Source: Calendula officinalis (taxonomy: Eukaryota; Streptophyta; Magnoliopsida; Asterales; Asteraceae). From it: a stretch of 64,000 nt of DNA. How positions within the stretch are numbered: position 1 is the first letter of the stretch; the number at the start of each line of letters is the position of its first letter. Both the position numbers and the translations under genes were made by a program. The notes under the pieces were generated by a model. The model saw nothing but the letters and a program-made list of their open reading frames with translations. It made no database searches and was not told where the DNA came from. Positions 34,301-44,779 of this stretch are shown here, piece after piece. The stretch covers positions 35,104,047-35,168,046 of the forward strand of contig OY970835.1 of NCBI GenBank assembly GCA_963853835.1, read 5' to 3'.

Positions 34301-37300
34301 TGACCAGACATGATAAATGACCAAAATGCCCTCCAACTAACGGACATTTTTAACGCTGTTAGGAGGGAGGGACCATGGGTGCAACAAAACGCATACCATA
34401 GGTACTGCGCCTGCACTTAATGAAGTTTAAGGACCAAACATGCAATTTGGCCAAACCACAGGGACCATTCTTGCAATTAACTCTAAATTAAATTGAATAG
34501 TTAGTGAGTGATGAGTCCCACATATTATGATTAAAATGAGTTTAATGATGTTTAAAAGTAAAAGGGTAAATGTATCATTTCACTTTATTAAAGGAGATAA
34601 TTATTGAGTATGAGTCCCACTATATGTTACTAAATAAGGAAAGTTTCAAAATGTATCACTTATTTTGGAACACCCCAATTTGGAATATGTATCACTTATT
34701 TTGAAACGGAGGAAGTATTGATTTTAATTAAATTTTTTTACTTATAAAATTATTGATACGTATAATTAATTTTTTTTTTAAATTTTATTATTTAATTTGA
34801 ATATTTATTGATATGTAATTTTTTAAAAAATTTTATTATTTAATTTTAATATCTTCAACGGTAGATTTAATTGATCTGAACTTTTATTAATTTTTTATTC
34901 TGGTAACTGTTTGTTAATATCACATTTTATGTAGGTCATTTGAAGGTAAATAACTTTCTAATAAAAAAATTTTACTTCAAAATCTTATTATTCCTTAAGT
35001 CTTTCTCAAGAAATAAAAAAAACTTTATATGAAATAATATGTATTAGACTAAAAGATTTTTAGAAAGCTTATTTATAAATTTGAAGTAAAAATTTAAGTG
35101 TCAATTCATAGTTTGCTTTACATTTTGTACTACTAGTAAATAAGAAATGGAATTTGCCTATATAGTTTGCTCAAAATTACAGAAACCATCCCTCCATTCT
35201 GATTATTACACAAATCACCCTTATGTTCATTCACATGTGAAAGGTGTCTCCGGTGGATGTCCGTTAACTTACCATCTTTGTCACACCACTGGCGACCGCT
35301 CACCCCACCGGTGACCACCGCCAATATTGCAGTGTTACTCTATCTCCCAACTCTTTCTATACCTCACTCTCAACAGCGACATCACCGCCTCTCGAATTTG
35401 GGTGAAATGGATTATGTAAAAGGTTTATGGGTTACATATGCAAATTAATCGGTTTCACGAGGTAATTACATATCTGCTACTATCTCCAACGACAACATAT
35501 CCGCCCAAACAAATTAGTTTAATCACATATCTTCAGTTTTATTGGCTCTTAATTGTTTTTGGTTTTCTTAGAATTAGGGTTTATTGCAGTTTTAGAGAGA
35601 GAGAAAGAGTGATAGAGAGTGAAACGGCGAGAAATTAGAGTGTTAAATGCAGGCGTGGTTGGTCCGACGAGGCTGATGGCGGAGGTGGCTGGTGGCGGAG
35701 GGGATTGTGGTGGTGCTTGGATGGATATGGACCATATGGTGATAGTATTTGTGGTTGGTGCTAGAAAGGAAATAGGGTTGGTTTTTTTATTTATTTTTTG
35801 ACATTTTTTAAATGATCAAATATCATGGTTACATAATATTTAAATGGCAAACATATTTTGGAGAAATTGATAGTTTTAAGCGAATTTTGATCGATTTTCT
35901 GAGTTTAGTTGGCCGAGTTTTGACCGAGTTGTCCGAGTTTTGACTAGTTTTTATATTGACCAAGTTTTTTGAGTGGTTAGCATCAACCCGACTCGATATA
36001 CCAGTGAGTAGCGAGTACCCGGCGAGTTTTCGAGTGAGTTGGCCGGGTTTTATAACACTGCCAAAAATAGAGTAAAATATTATCGTATGAGCCATTTAAC
36101 TGTCATCCATTTGAGGGATTTTACAAGTGCGAAGAACATGGCCATCCGTATAATAAACAAAATGAAGGGATGATTTCCATTATGTCAATTAAACCATAAG
36201 ACCCCTCGATGCTAAATGTAATTTACTCTACTTTACTATTACGGAATAAGCAAATGTACAATTTATTTTAAATTTTAATAGTATAGATAAAAGGGTAGAT
36301 AAAATATGTTATATGTACCTTATATATCAAATAAGAGTCCATAGATACATCCTGTAAAACTGAAACGAATAACTATAGCCATATAAATATTACAAGTAAT
36401 AAATATTATAATGAAATGCAGGCACAATATGTAAGCAACGATCCAGGCTACATCGGTTGCAAGAAGAAGGAATGTAAAAAAATTGGTCATAAGGGCAAGT
36501 GTCTGGTAACAACATGCACTGCATCAATCACCTTTCATGTGATCAACATTAGAACCGATATCCAGTTTGTCTTCTTTGCTGCTGGATTTCAAACTCCTTG
36601 TGTTTTAGCTAAATCTAACATCCTTAAATTTGCAAATCCCAACAACCCATTGTATGGACATCTCTCCAGTGTTGATTCCACAGGAACATCAGTAAGCATC
36701 ATCTTGTGTGGATATTTTTCTAATATGAGTGATTGGTTGTACAGTTAGTTGTAAAATTTGCACTGATGGTTTCATGTACAGATGAGATTAACATGGGTAA
36801 GTGGAGATAAAAACCCTCAACAAGTTCAATACGCCAATGGGAAATCACAAGCTTCTCGTGTTACTACATTTTCTCAAGAAAATATGTGCAGTGAGTTCTT
36901 ATCTTCATCTATATCGACTATGTCATCTTATATATATATTAACTACTTTTCATTTTTGGAAAAACTCAAGGTTCTTCACTACCAAGCCCTGCTAAGGATT
37001 TTGGGTGGCATGATCCAGGATACATTCATTCTGTAGTGATGACTGGACTCAAGCCTTCAACACACTTCTCTTACAGATATGGAAGGTTCACCAATTATTT
37101 TATTTCTAATACATTCAAGAAAATTAATCAAAGATTATACAAAACGTGTTGTAGCAATTCGGCTGGTTGGAGTTCTAGAATAAACTTCAAAACTCCACCA
37201 AGTGGGGGATCAAATGAACTTAGATTCCTAGCATTTGGTGACATGGGCAAAGCCCCACGCGATGCTTCTATTGAACACTACATTCAGGTAATTAATTAAC

Positions 37301-38789
37301 ATATATTTAATCTTGACCTGGTTTTTTAAACAACGTTGGTTATTTATTGTGACGGTTATTTTTTTAAAATCTTGTGACATATAGCCCGGATCAATAGGTG
37401 TGACTAAAGTGATGGCTGATGAAATATCATCAGGAAATGTAGATTCCATATTCCACATTGGTGACATAAGTTATGCGACTGGGTTTCTTGTGGAGTGGGA
37501 TTTCTTCCTTCACCTTATTACCCCTGTGGCTTCACAAGTTTCGTACATGACTGCAATTGGAAATCATGAAAGGTATATAACTCTTAATTATATATATATT
37601 TAAACCTAAGTATTTAAGAATGATAATATGTATTAAGCAGATGGTAATACTGATAGGGACTATGTGAATTCGGGGTCAGTATACTTGACACCAGATTCGG
37701 GAGGAGAATGTGGGGTGGCTTATGAGAGTTATTTCCCAATGCCAACACCAGCAAAGGATAAACCATGGTATTCAATCGAACAAGCAAGTGTGCATTTTGT
37801 AGTTATTTCAACCGAGCATGATTGGTCTCGACATTCCGAGCAGGTTTAATAAAATTGTTTTTTTGCATTAATTTAAAAAAAAAAAAAAAAACTATCAATA
37901 TGTGCTAATGACTTATATATATATATGCTTGTATGACAGTATCAATGGATGAGCAAGGACATGGCTTCTGTAAATCGGTCAAGAACTCCATGGGTCATAT
38001 TTACAGGGTAAATAAATACCAATTTTCTTTAATAAAATACAATAAGCAGTATGTACTGCTGGATATACACATTTCATCTAATTTTAATTTCTTGTGGTTG
38101 GTATTGTTTCAGTCACAGGCCGATGTATTCTAGTTGTGGAAGTGTTGACCCGAGATTTGTGCTAGCAGTTGAACCATTGCTGGTGGCAAACAAGGTATAA
38201 TCATCCTTTAACATGCATCCATGGTTGTTCTTTAATTCATGAAATGAATAAACTTTTGGAATGTTGATGATTAAATGTGCAGGTGGATTTGGTTCTGTTT
38301 GGACACGTGCACAACTATGAAAGAACATGTGCAGTGTATAGAAACCAATGTAAAGCAATGCCAAAGAAAGGAAAGGATGGAGTGGACACATATGACAACA
38401 ACAATTACCAAGCACCTGTTCATGCCATTATTGGGATGGCAGGATTCAAACTAGACACCTTCCCTCCTATTGTGATTGATCATGATTATTATTAATTTTT
38501 TATTTTTTTTTAGTTTAGTGTAAAGAAAATGAGTTATATATTTGTGTAAATTATTTTCAGGCTGGTAGTTGGAGCTTATCGAGAATAAGTAAATTTGGAT
38601 ATGCTAGAGTCCATACAACTAAGACACAGTTGAACTTTGAGGTACTATTTAATCAACTTAACACACATACTCAGTAATAATGTAAACAGAAGTTATTCAT
38701 TTATATGACAAAATTCTCTCTTTTTTTTGCAGTTTGTAAATGCTAATACAAAGAAGATTGAGGATAGGTTCCGCATCATCAAAAGTTGA
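31354..38789 (+). CDS. Purple acid phosphatase, PAP1/PAP27 ('probable inactive') type
   Basis: Thirteen exons, all phases and GT-AG borders consistent: 31354-31676, 31882-31969, 36422-36691, 36782-36890, 36971-37085, 37155-37287, 37385-37572, 37657-37843, 37940-38007, 38113-38194, 38283-38471, 38561-38641, 38733-38789. They encode 629 aa, normal for large plant PAPs. The N-terminal ~20 residues are a signal peptide (hydrophobic FLFFLSFLVSF), so the protein is probably secreted or apoplastic. An N-terminal fibronectin-like part (~residues 40-290) precedes the metallophosphoesterase domain. All seven classical metal ligands are present: D331 (GDMG), D373 and Y376 (GDISY), N406 (GNHE), H495 (GHRP), H529 and H531 (GHVH). 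Relatives are often named inactive, but ligand loss does not explain that here. Known role of the family: hydrolysis of phosphate esters or nucleotide pyrophosphates. Intron 2 is 4.45 kb because of transposons. Confidence 0.9.
32666..32921. mobile_element. Stowaway MITE
   Basis: Ends CTCCCTCCCGTCCC and inverse GGGGACGGAGGGAG, flanked by TA (32664-32665, 32922-32923). Lies in PAP intron 2. Confidence 0.88.
33167..34715. mobile_element. Stowaway MITE split by a MULE
   Basis: The left end CTTCCTCGTTTCAAAATAAG (33167) pairs with the right end CTTATTTTGAAACGGAGGAAG finishing at 34715, and both are flanked by TA. The MULE at 33251-34483 with its 9-bp duplication sits inside. Without it the MITE is about 307 bp. 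It is related to the Stowaway at 25400. Confidence 0.85.
33251..34483. mobile_element. MULE-type element with long terminal inverted repeats
   Basis: Ends GAGTTAATTGCAAGAATGGT and its inverse extend to ~190-bp inverted arms. A perfect 9-bp duplication TAAATTAAA flanks it (33242-33250, 34484-34492). There is no transposase. The interior (33440-34290) contains short frames on both strands without a recognised domain and TCTTCTTCTT tracts typical of captured 5' UTR. Confidence 0.9.
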
Positions 38790-39002
38790 ACTAAGTGATG
38801 ATGATCTCTGTATCTGATATCATACGTAAAACAAAAAAGAAAGGGAGATTTAATGTGTAAAATTTGTTGAGAAGTATATCATCTTAAGAAACAATAAAAT
38901 ATGTAAAGATATATATTGCCACGGTATAGAAGAGTATAAGCTAATAATTAACATGGAATGAATTGAACATATGTTGAATGATAGAAAGTATATAATTATT
39001 TT

Positions 39003-39260
39003 TTAGAGTAAATTACCGAAATTGTCCATGTGGTATTCTTGATTCTGCGTTTTTGTCCCTGTACTTTTTTTTCGTTTTTTTTTGTCCCTGTGCTTTTTTA
39101 TTTTCCGCATATTTGTCCTTCCGTCCAAATATCCTCATTAACTAACGTGAAATGCCAAAAATGTAAGGCTATTTTCGTCCTGAATTTCCATGTGCTCGAG
39201 ATGAAGGCAGAAGTGAGGGAGGGAGATGCCACCAACTTGCAATGTTTTTGCAAACATCAA
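39003..39260. mobile_element. Solo end of a MULE-like element
   Basis: AGAGTAAATTACCGAAATTGTCC... with TTTTTGTCCCTGT repeats and TTGTCCTTCCGTCC closely resembles the left arm of the MULE at 29877. No inverted partner was found nearby, so it is a truncated copy. Confidence 0.55.
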
Positions 39261-40007
39261 CAACCACCATGGGCGATACTTTCAATATATTAGAAATTTT
39301 TTTATTCAATTATATTTTTTTATCTTTTACCTTTATAACATAAATCAGACAAACTCCTAATTTATAATTATTTCAATATAAATATACAATGTTGTAAAAA
39401 TCGCTCTTGTTGGTGGATTATTAATCGCTGGATAACCAATTAATTATCAGAGGCTGTCCGGCTGAGAAATTACATAATCGATGAAATTAGTCGGATGCAA
39501 TCGGTGAATATCGGTCAAATTCTACTCAAGAATATCGGTCAAAATCGGCCAACGTCGGTCAACATTAGCTAGAAACTGATTAATCAACTCCGAGATCAAT
39601 TAATTGCTTGAAAATGGTGGATCGAGTAGATACCACCAACTGATTTTTACACTTTGCAAAAATCTTATTTGGGAAGACGTCACTTGCTCATATCTGGAGG
39701 CAGGAGCGCACCCAGCTCAGAACGTATAACGCCTTTTTAACGGCCGAATGTGAGAAAAAAGAAACCAAACAACCGGGCCCACAGATCCGGCCCATTGGAC
39801 CCCATTAGAAAGAGTAGTTCACAGTTGTCAAAAGTAGCCGTTGCCCCTTACTTACATTCTCAACCCCGAAGAAAACTATCTTCTACTTTATTCCTCCTAT
39901 TAAAATTAGTACATATTCCATGTTCTAAAATAGATTTTACCGAAGTTTATTCTTTAATGGATTTATACTTAAAAGAAGTTTATACATATGTATTTTACTG
40001 CGATATA
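39261..40007. other. Intergenic DNA with worn repeat
   Basis: Around 39390-39570 there are reiterated AATCGGT/TCGGTCAA units resembling a dispersed plant repeat. The 98-codon frame at 39750 has no domain. Confidence 0.4.
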
Positions 40008-40145
40008 CTCCCTCCGTCCCATAAAAAACTTCTCATTTCAATCTAAATTTTTGTCCCACAAAAAACTTCTCATTTTCCATATTTGATGGGCTCCACACAA
40101 TAAAAAATTATTATTACTAAAGACCCCACCACTAATATCCACTAA

Positions 40146-40933
40146 GAGCATCTCCAATGGTAGCTTTTTCTAAATCATATTACTATTACAATAAGTCTTT
40201 CAAAGACTTTTTACCATTGGAATACCTAGCTTTTTGAAAAGCTTATTGCAAAGACTTATTTTCTACTAAGCTTTTAACCATCTTTTAATGTTTGTCTTTT
40301 TTAATCCTCCATGTATAATAACATTTCATTTTAAACCTTGGATATGTTATATATAAATTCCTTATTATATTTTTATTAGTTACTCCCTCCGTCCCACAAA
40401 AAACTTCCCATTTGAGTTTGGCACAAGTTTTAAGGTGATAGTTAGTGGTGGGGTCATTGGTAATAATTTTGATTAAAATATAAGATTGATTTGGAGAGAA
40501 AGATAGTTAGTGGATAGTAAGTGGTGGGGTCCTTAATAATAATAGTATTTTCTTATGTGGAGCCCATCAAATGAATGAAATGAGAAGTTTTTTGTGGGAC
40601 AAAAATTTAAAGTGAAATGAGAAGTTTTTTGTGGGACGGAGGGAGTACTAAATAAATTATATAATATCTAATGCTAATTATTACAATATTTATGTATGAA
40701 AATATTTTAAAAAATATTATATTTAGTAAGATTTCAAAAAATTGTCAAATTAAATATAGGGGTATTTATAAAACATTTGAGATAGATTAAGCTAAATTAG
40801 AAATTTTATAGAAGGAAAAGCTTTTTAGAAAGGTTAACCATTGGAGATGTTATTTAGGAAAGGTTTTTGGTTAGTGGAATGTTGATGTGGCAAAAGTAAT
40901 AAGCTTTTAAGAGGTTAACCATTGGGGATGCTC
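40146..40933. mobile_element. PIF/Harbinger-type MITE, middle layer of a nest
   Basis: Ends GAGCATCTCCAATGG and CCATTGGGGATGCTC are inverted. The left flank is TAA and the right flank GAA, a TAA duplication with one change. Subterminal arms (CTTTTTAGAAAGG, AAGCTTTT) also pair. Confidence 0.72.
40383..40645. mobile_element. Stowaway MITE, inner layer of a nest
   Basis: CTCCCTCCGTCCCACAAAAA and the inverse TTTTTGTGGGACGGAGGGAG with TA on both sides (40381-40382, 40646-40647). Intact 263-bp element. Confidence 0.9.
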
Positions 40934-41421
40934 GAACTATCTTTCTCTCTCCAATCCAACCTTATATTTTAATCAAAAGTATTATAAATGATCCCACCAG
41001 TAACTATCACCTAGAAACTTGTGCAAAATCAAATGGGGAGTTTTTTGTGGGACGGATGGAGTATTAATCACCATCGTGAGTATTTTAGAAATTAGAGATT
41101 ATAGTGTTTCATATATTTTATTTATTTGATTAATATAAGTGTTCAAATGATCTAGTTAAGAAAGAGAATAAGTTAATTCTATATGTTAATAGTTTTATGG
41201 GTAATAGGTTGAGGTTTAGTAGTCAAAACTCACATGAATCGTCAAAAGGATGATAATCATCAAATGTAAATAGAGAATGAATATGAATACGTTGCGTATA
41301 TCACTATATATCTGCTTATGGAGTCGAAAAAGAAAACAATATCAAATATTAAGGGTCTAAACAGAAATTATTAAAAAATTATAGAATTTTCAACGCACTC
41401 GATATCTCGGGTTCACCTTTC

Positions 41422-42536
41422 TTGTTATCATATTCAACTTCTAAATCTTCTCTCCTCAACGGTAAACTATCTCATCTGTGTTACAATCAACCACCACCGC
41501 CGATGAATCCTCCAAATTCACTCGATTTACAATTAACCCCCCTCCTATCCACAACCACCACCAGTAGCACCAGTGACGCCGATGAAACTCCGGCGACATC
41601 CAACCTCCACTACAACATCCCCAAAACACCCTCCGCATGTTCATCTTACCGGCCACGATGTGGTGAATTCGTCCTCAGCGCTTCTCACGGGAAAGACATT
41701 ATTGTATGGCAGCTGCCGGACCTCCGGCTGTTCACCAGATTCGGACAAGGCGACGGCTCTGTCTTCACAGCCCATCAAGATTCAAGAATTAGGGTTTGGA
41801 AAGTTTCTAGAAGTTCTGAAAACATATTCAAGCTTCTCGACACTCTTCCAACCACCAAAGATTACTTGGGAAAGTTCATGAAACAAAGTAATTATGTCCA
41901 AACAAGACGCCATCATAAACGCTTGTGGATCTCGATAGCATATCGTGTTTGTCGGTTTCCAACGGTTTGATTTACTCGGGTTCTTGGGATAAAACTTTAA
42001 AAGTATGGAGGATATCAGATTTAAAGTGTCTGGAATCCATTAAAGCTCATGATGATGCTATAAACGCTTTGATTGCATGCAATGGGATTGTGTACTCAGC
42101 TTCTGCAGATGGAAAGATCAAAGCTAAAGCCGAACCAAAAAGTTCACATTCATTAAAGGGTATTTTGGAGGGTCATAAAGACATTTCGATCAACTCTGTG
42201 GCGGTTTCCGGTGGTGGTTCAGATGGGTATGTAATGGGGTGGTTAGGTAGTACAGATTTCGATAGTTGGAAATCAGTTTGTGAGGTGAAAGCACATGAAA
42301 TGGCTATATTGTGTATGTGTTTAAAAGGTGAGATATTGTGTACTGGTTCAACTGATAAGAGTATATGCATCTGGAAAAGAGAAATGAAAGGGTTGACCAA
42401 GATTGGTGTGGTCAAAGGGCACGAAGGTCCAATCAAGTGTTTACAAGCATCACCAAATAGTGTTGGAGGTGGGTTTTTGCTGTATAGTGGTAGTCTTGAC
42501 AAGAGTATAAGAGTTTGGTGGGTTCCACATTGTTAA
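41422..42536 (+). pseudogene. JINGUBANG-like WD40 protein gene, frameshifted
   Basis: A single-exon WD40-repeat gene. The first frame (41422-41970, with a second possible start at 41503) holds the Ser/Thr/Pro-rich N-terminus and repeats such as GKDIIVWQLPDLRLF and DSRIRVWKV, up to HHKRLW. The second frame (from ~41925 to TAA 42534-42536) continues with LSVSNGLIYSGSWDKTLKVW, then ADGKIKA, HSLKGILEGHKD, GYVMGWLGSTDFDSW, LCTGSTDKSICIWKRE and YSGSLDKSIRVWWVP. A single-base-type frameshift lies at ~41920-41930. Compared with the family there also appear to be small in-frame losses, between FGQGDGS and VFTAHQD, after ADGKIKA, and before GSDGYVMGW. JINGUBANG is known to restrain pollen germination. 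This copy is probably non-functional, unless the frameshift is a sequencing error. Confidence 0.75.
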
Positions 42537-44517
42537 CACGGATGATTCCAACTCTTCAGGACAAAGTACGAGGATTATGATAACAGTTTAATGATTATGT
42601 AAAAACGTTCTTGTAGTGACAGTTGAAGGTTTCTTGAAGCACTGATCCCTTTTTTGAGCGTTTGCGGTGCCAATTTTTTTTTTCTTCATATAGTATTCAT
42701 GCTTTAGTTTTTGGTTTTGAAGTTTTTTTCTTTTTTGTTTCACTTTTATTTTTGTTGAGAAATCTGGTGTTGTTGGTGGCGGTTTGTCATGGACTCATGG
42801 GTATATAAATTTGTAAAAGTCTAGTAAATGATTCATCAAATTAAGCTTCAATTTACATTAGATGATAAATATTTTTCTTCAGTTTTTGATGGTTTCATGA
42901 TTTATTTGCCCGTATATTAACAATCAACTATGAATCACCACTAACTTAAGCTATAAAGTACAATTGTTGTATTATAAATGAGCTTAGAAATAGACCTAAA
43001 AGCTATTGTACGTTAGCCATACTCTTTAAAAACATATAGAATGACCAAAATTTGAAACTCATAGATACAAATATAAGTGTCTTTCCGCTAAATAAAATAT
43101 TCGTCTTTATTAAAGTGTATTTTTTATTTTTTTTTTAGTTTTATATTTTGTATGTAGACTCCCAAGAACATGGAGTTGTTGCACATGCAACAAAATGCCT
43201 AATGTTATATATTAACCCCGTAATTATGCACCTAAGAATACTTTTGAGATAGGTTTTCGTCTATATATCAATTAAGTAATCTCCCACTTGGTTATTTTCG
43301 TTGTTTGTTACCTTGATTATTCCCTCGGCCACTTTTTTCAAATCGTGCTCTTGTCTTCGACCAAAAGTTCAATAAGTTACCCAAAATATAAGGAATAGTT
43401 TTTGTGTAACATGGCCATATGTCTTAAGTTGGGTCATAACGGGTAAAGCTTGTCATGGTATTATTAAATGCTTCCCTTTTCAATTTTTGCTTGAATCTCG
43501 GAGATCTCGATTTGGTCTATGTGTTTTTTTCTTTTTGCTAGGGTTGAGTGCTTAATTAGTTCCTTTTGTGATGATGCTTTTGTTTAGTAATTGTGCCGAA
43601 CTGCTGATAGTAAGCCTAAAGTCTTAACACCCATAAAAAGAAATGTAAATTTTAATACTAAACAGATTGATCTTAATCGTGATTCATCTGTTTTAGTTGG
43701 ATGATGGATCGGATCACAATATATTTAGTTGGATAATGGAATTTAATGTGATATTAATGTGACAAAAATTGAAGTGTCAATGTTTGTTATGATTGGGAGC
43801 GGTGGAAGTAACTTTGGGAAGCAAAGCCCAAAATTTGAAAACGTACAAGTCTTACAAGTTACATGATGTCACGAAACAGCTAATATCTACCATGTTAAGA
43901 TATCCCCTATAACAACATGGAGGTCCCATCAAAAGTTGAAGCAACCTGCTACAATTACACTTTCTTTAATAAACTATTGTATATATTGACACTTTACAAC
44001 AAAGGCTTAAAATATATCCACCATATTCAATAATTTTACTCAATAAATGTTTGCATTCTTCTGTTGTAAGATGTGTCATGCATATAAAGTTATAGCTTTT
44101 TGTATAATGGGAAACAACCAATATTTTAAAATAAGAAAAAATTATTGTAATAAATTTTGGAACAACGACGGGTAGGCCAATACGACCCCATATGGTGGGT
44201 CGAAGGTGACCGTACATATCTTTATAGTTAGTTAAAGAGAAGGATAGAAAGTTAAGCAGGAAACTTTAATTATGTAACATATTCTAAGTGGGATTTGATA
44301 GGTAAATATTAACATTAAGTATTAATTGTAGTTTTTGCTATAAAAAATATAATCGTAATTTTCTTTTACATTTTAACTTTCTTACATATACACAAAGCCG
44401 TTTATTAAAATGCGTAGTATTTACAATTAAATAGTTTGTTAAGAATGGTTCTAAATCTATACATATGGTTTAACATGGCCGTGTTGATGATAATGATGGT
44501 TTAACATAGGGCTGAAA
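42537..44517. other. Intergenic DNA
   Basis: 3' region of the WD40 gene copy and AT-rich DNA with no gene. A stretch near 43735-43850 resembles the PAP promoter (31084-31200), sharing TGACAAAAA, GAGTGTCAAT, TGGGAG and GTAACTTTG in order. Confidence 0.45.
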
Positions 44518-44760
44518 CAAGTTCTAACATAAATGATCTGAAAGGCCAGCCCGTTTGCAAATAGTCCATGTCTTTTGGGCTTGTACCAGTGGAAATAGGC
44601 AACTTGAATTCAGAAATTAATTCACCAATAGTAGTCAGAAGATAATGTCGCGTTACCAATCTAAATAAAATAGCGCAACAAAAACATTGTATACTTATGT
44701 TTTGTTTTTAAGCATATAACCTCTAAACTGTATTATTAAAAACAATTAGATCATTCTTGT
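44518..44760 (-). pseudogene. Fragment of the UBP24-like gene (exon 3 and part of intron 2)
   Basis: 44518-44640 resembles the coding part of exon 3 at 60465-60590, for example AAGGCCAGCCCGTTTGCAAA versus AAGGCCGGCCCGTTTGCAAA, and CATGTCTTTTGGG in both. Similarity continues into intron sequence (GCGCAACAAAAACA versus GTGCAACAGAAACA). It is in the same orientation as the parent gene. Because intron sequence is included it is a DNA duplication, not a retrocopy. It ends close to the Helitron terminus at 44780. Confidence 0.75.
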
Positions 44761-44779
44761 AGTAGTTTATTTTTTGTAA

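Larger units (their letters stand above)
31970..36421 (+). other. Transposon-filled intron 2 of the PAP gene
   Basis: 4,452 bp compared with 117 bp in the pseudogene copy. It holds a Stowaway (32666-32921), a second Stowaway split by a MULE (33167-34715), and further repeat-like DNA around 35140-36060, including reiterated CCGAGTTTT. The ORFs inside it have no recognisable domain. Confidence 0.85.
40008..41061. mobile_element. Stowaway MITE, outer layer of a nest
   Basis: Left end CTCCCTCCGTCCCATAAAA (40008) and right end GTGGGACGGATGGAG (to 41061), flanked by TA on both sides. The two halves are separated by the element at 40146-40933; joined, they would match the inner Stowaway closely. 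Confidence 0.85.

Noticed and set aside
33916..34416. Three overlapping ORFs inside the PAP intron 2 MULE
   Set aside because: They overlap on both strands, have no recognised domain and reach into the TIR; captured sequence remains possible but a gene is not supported.
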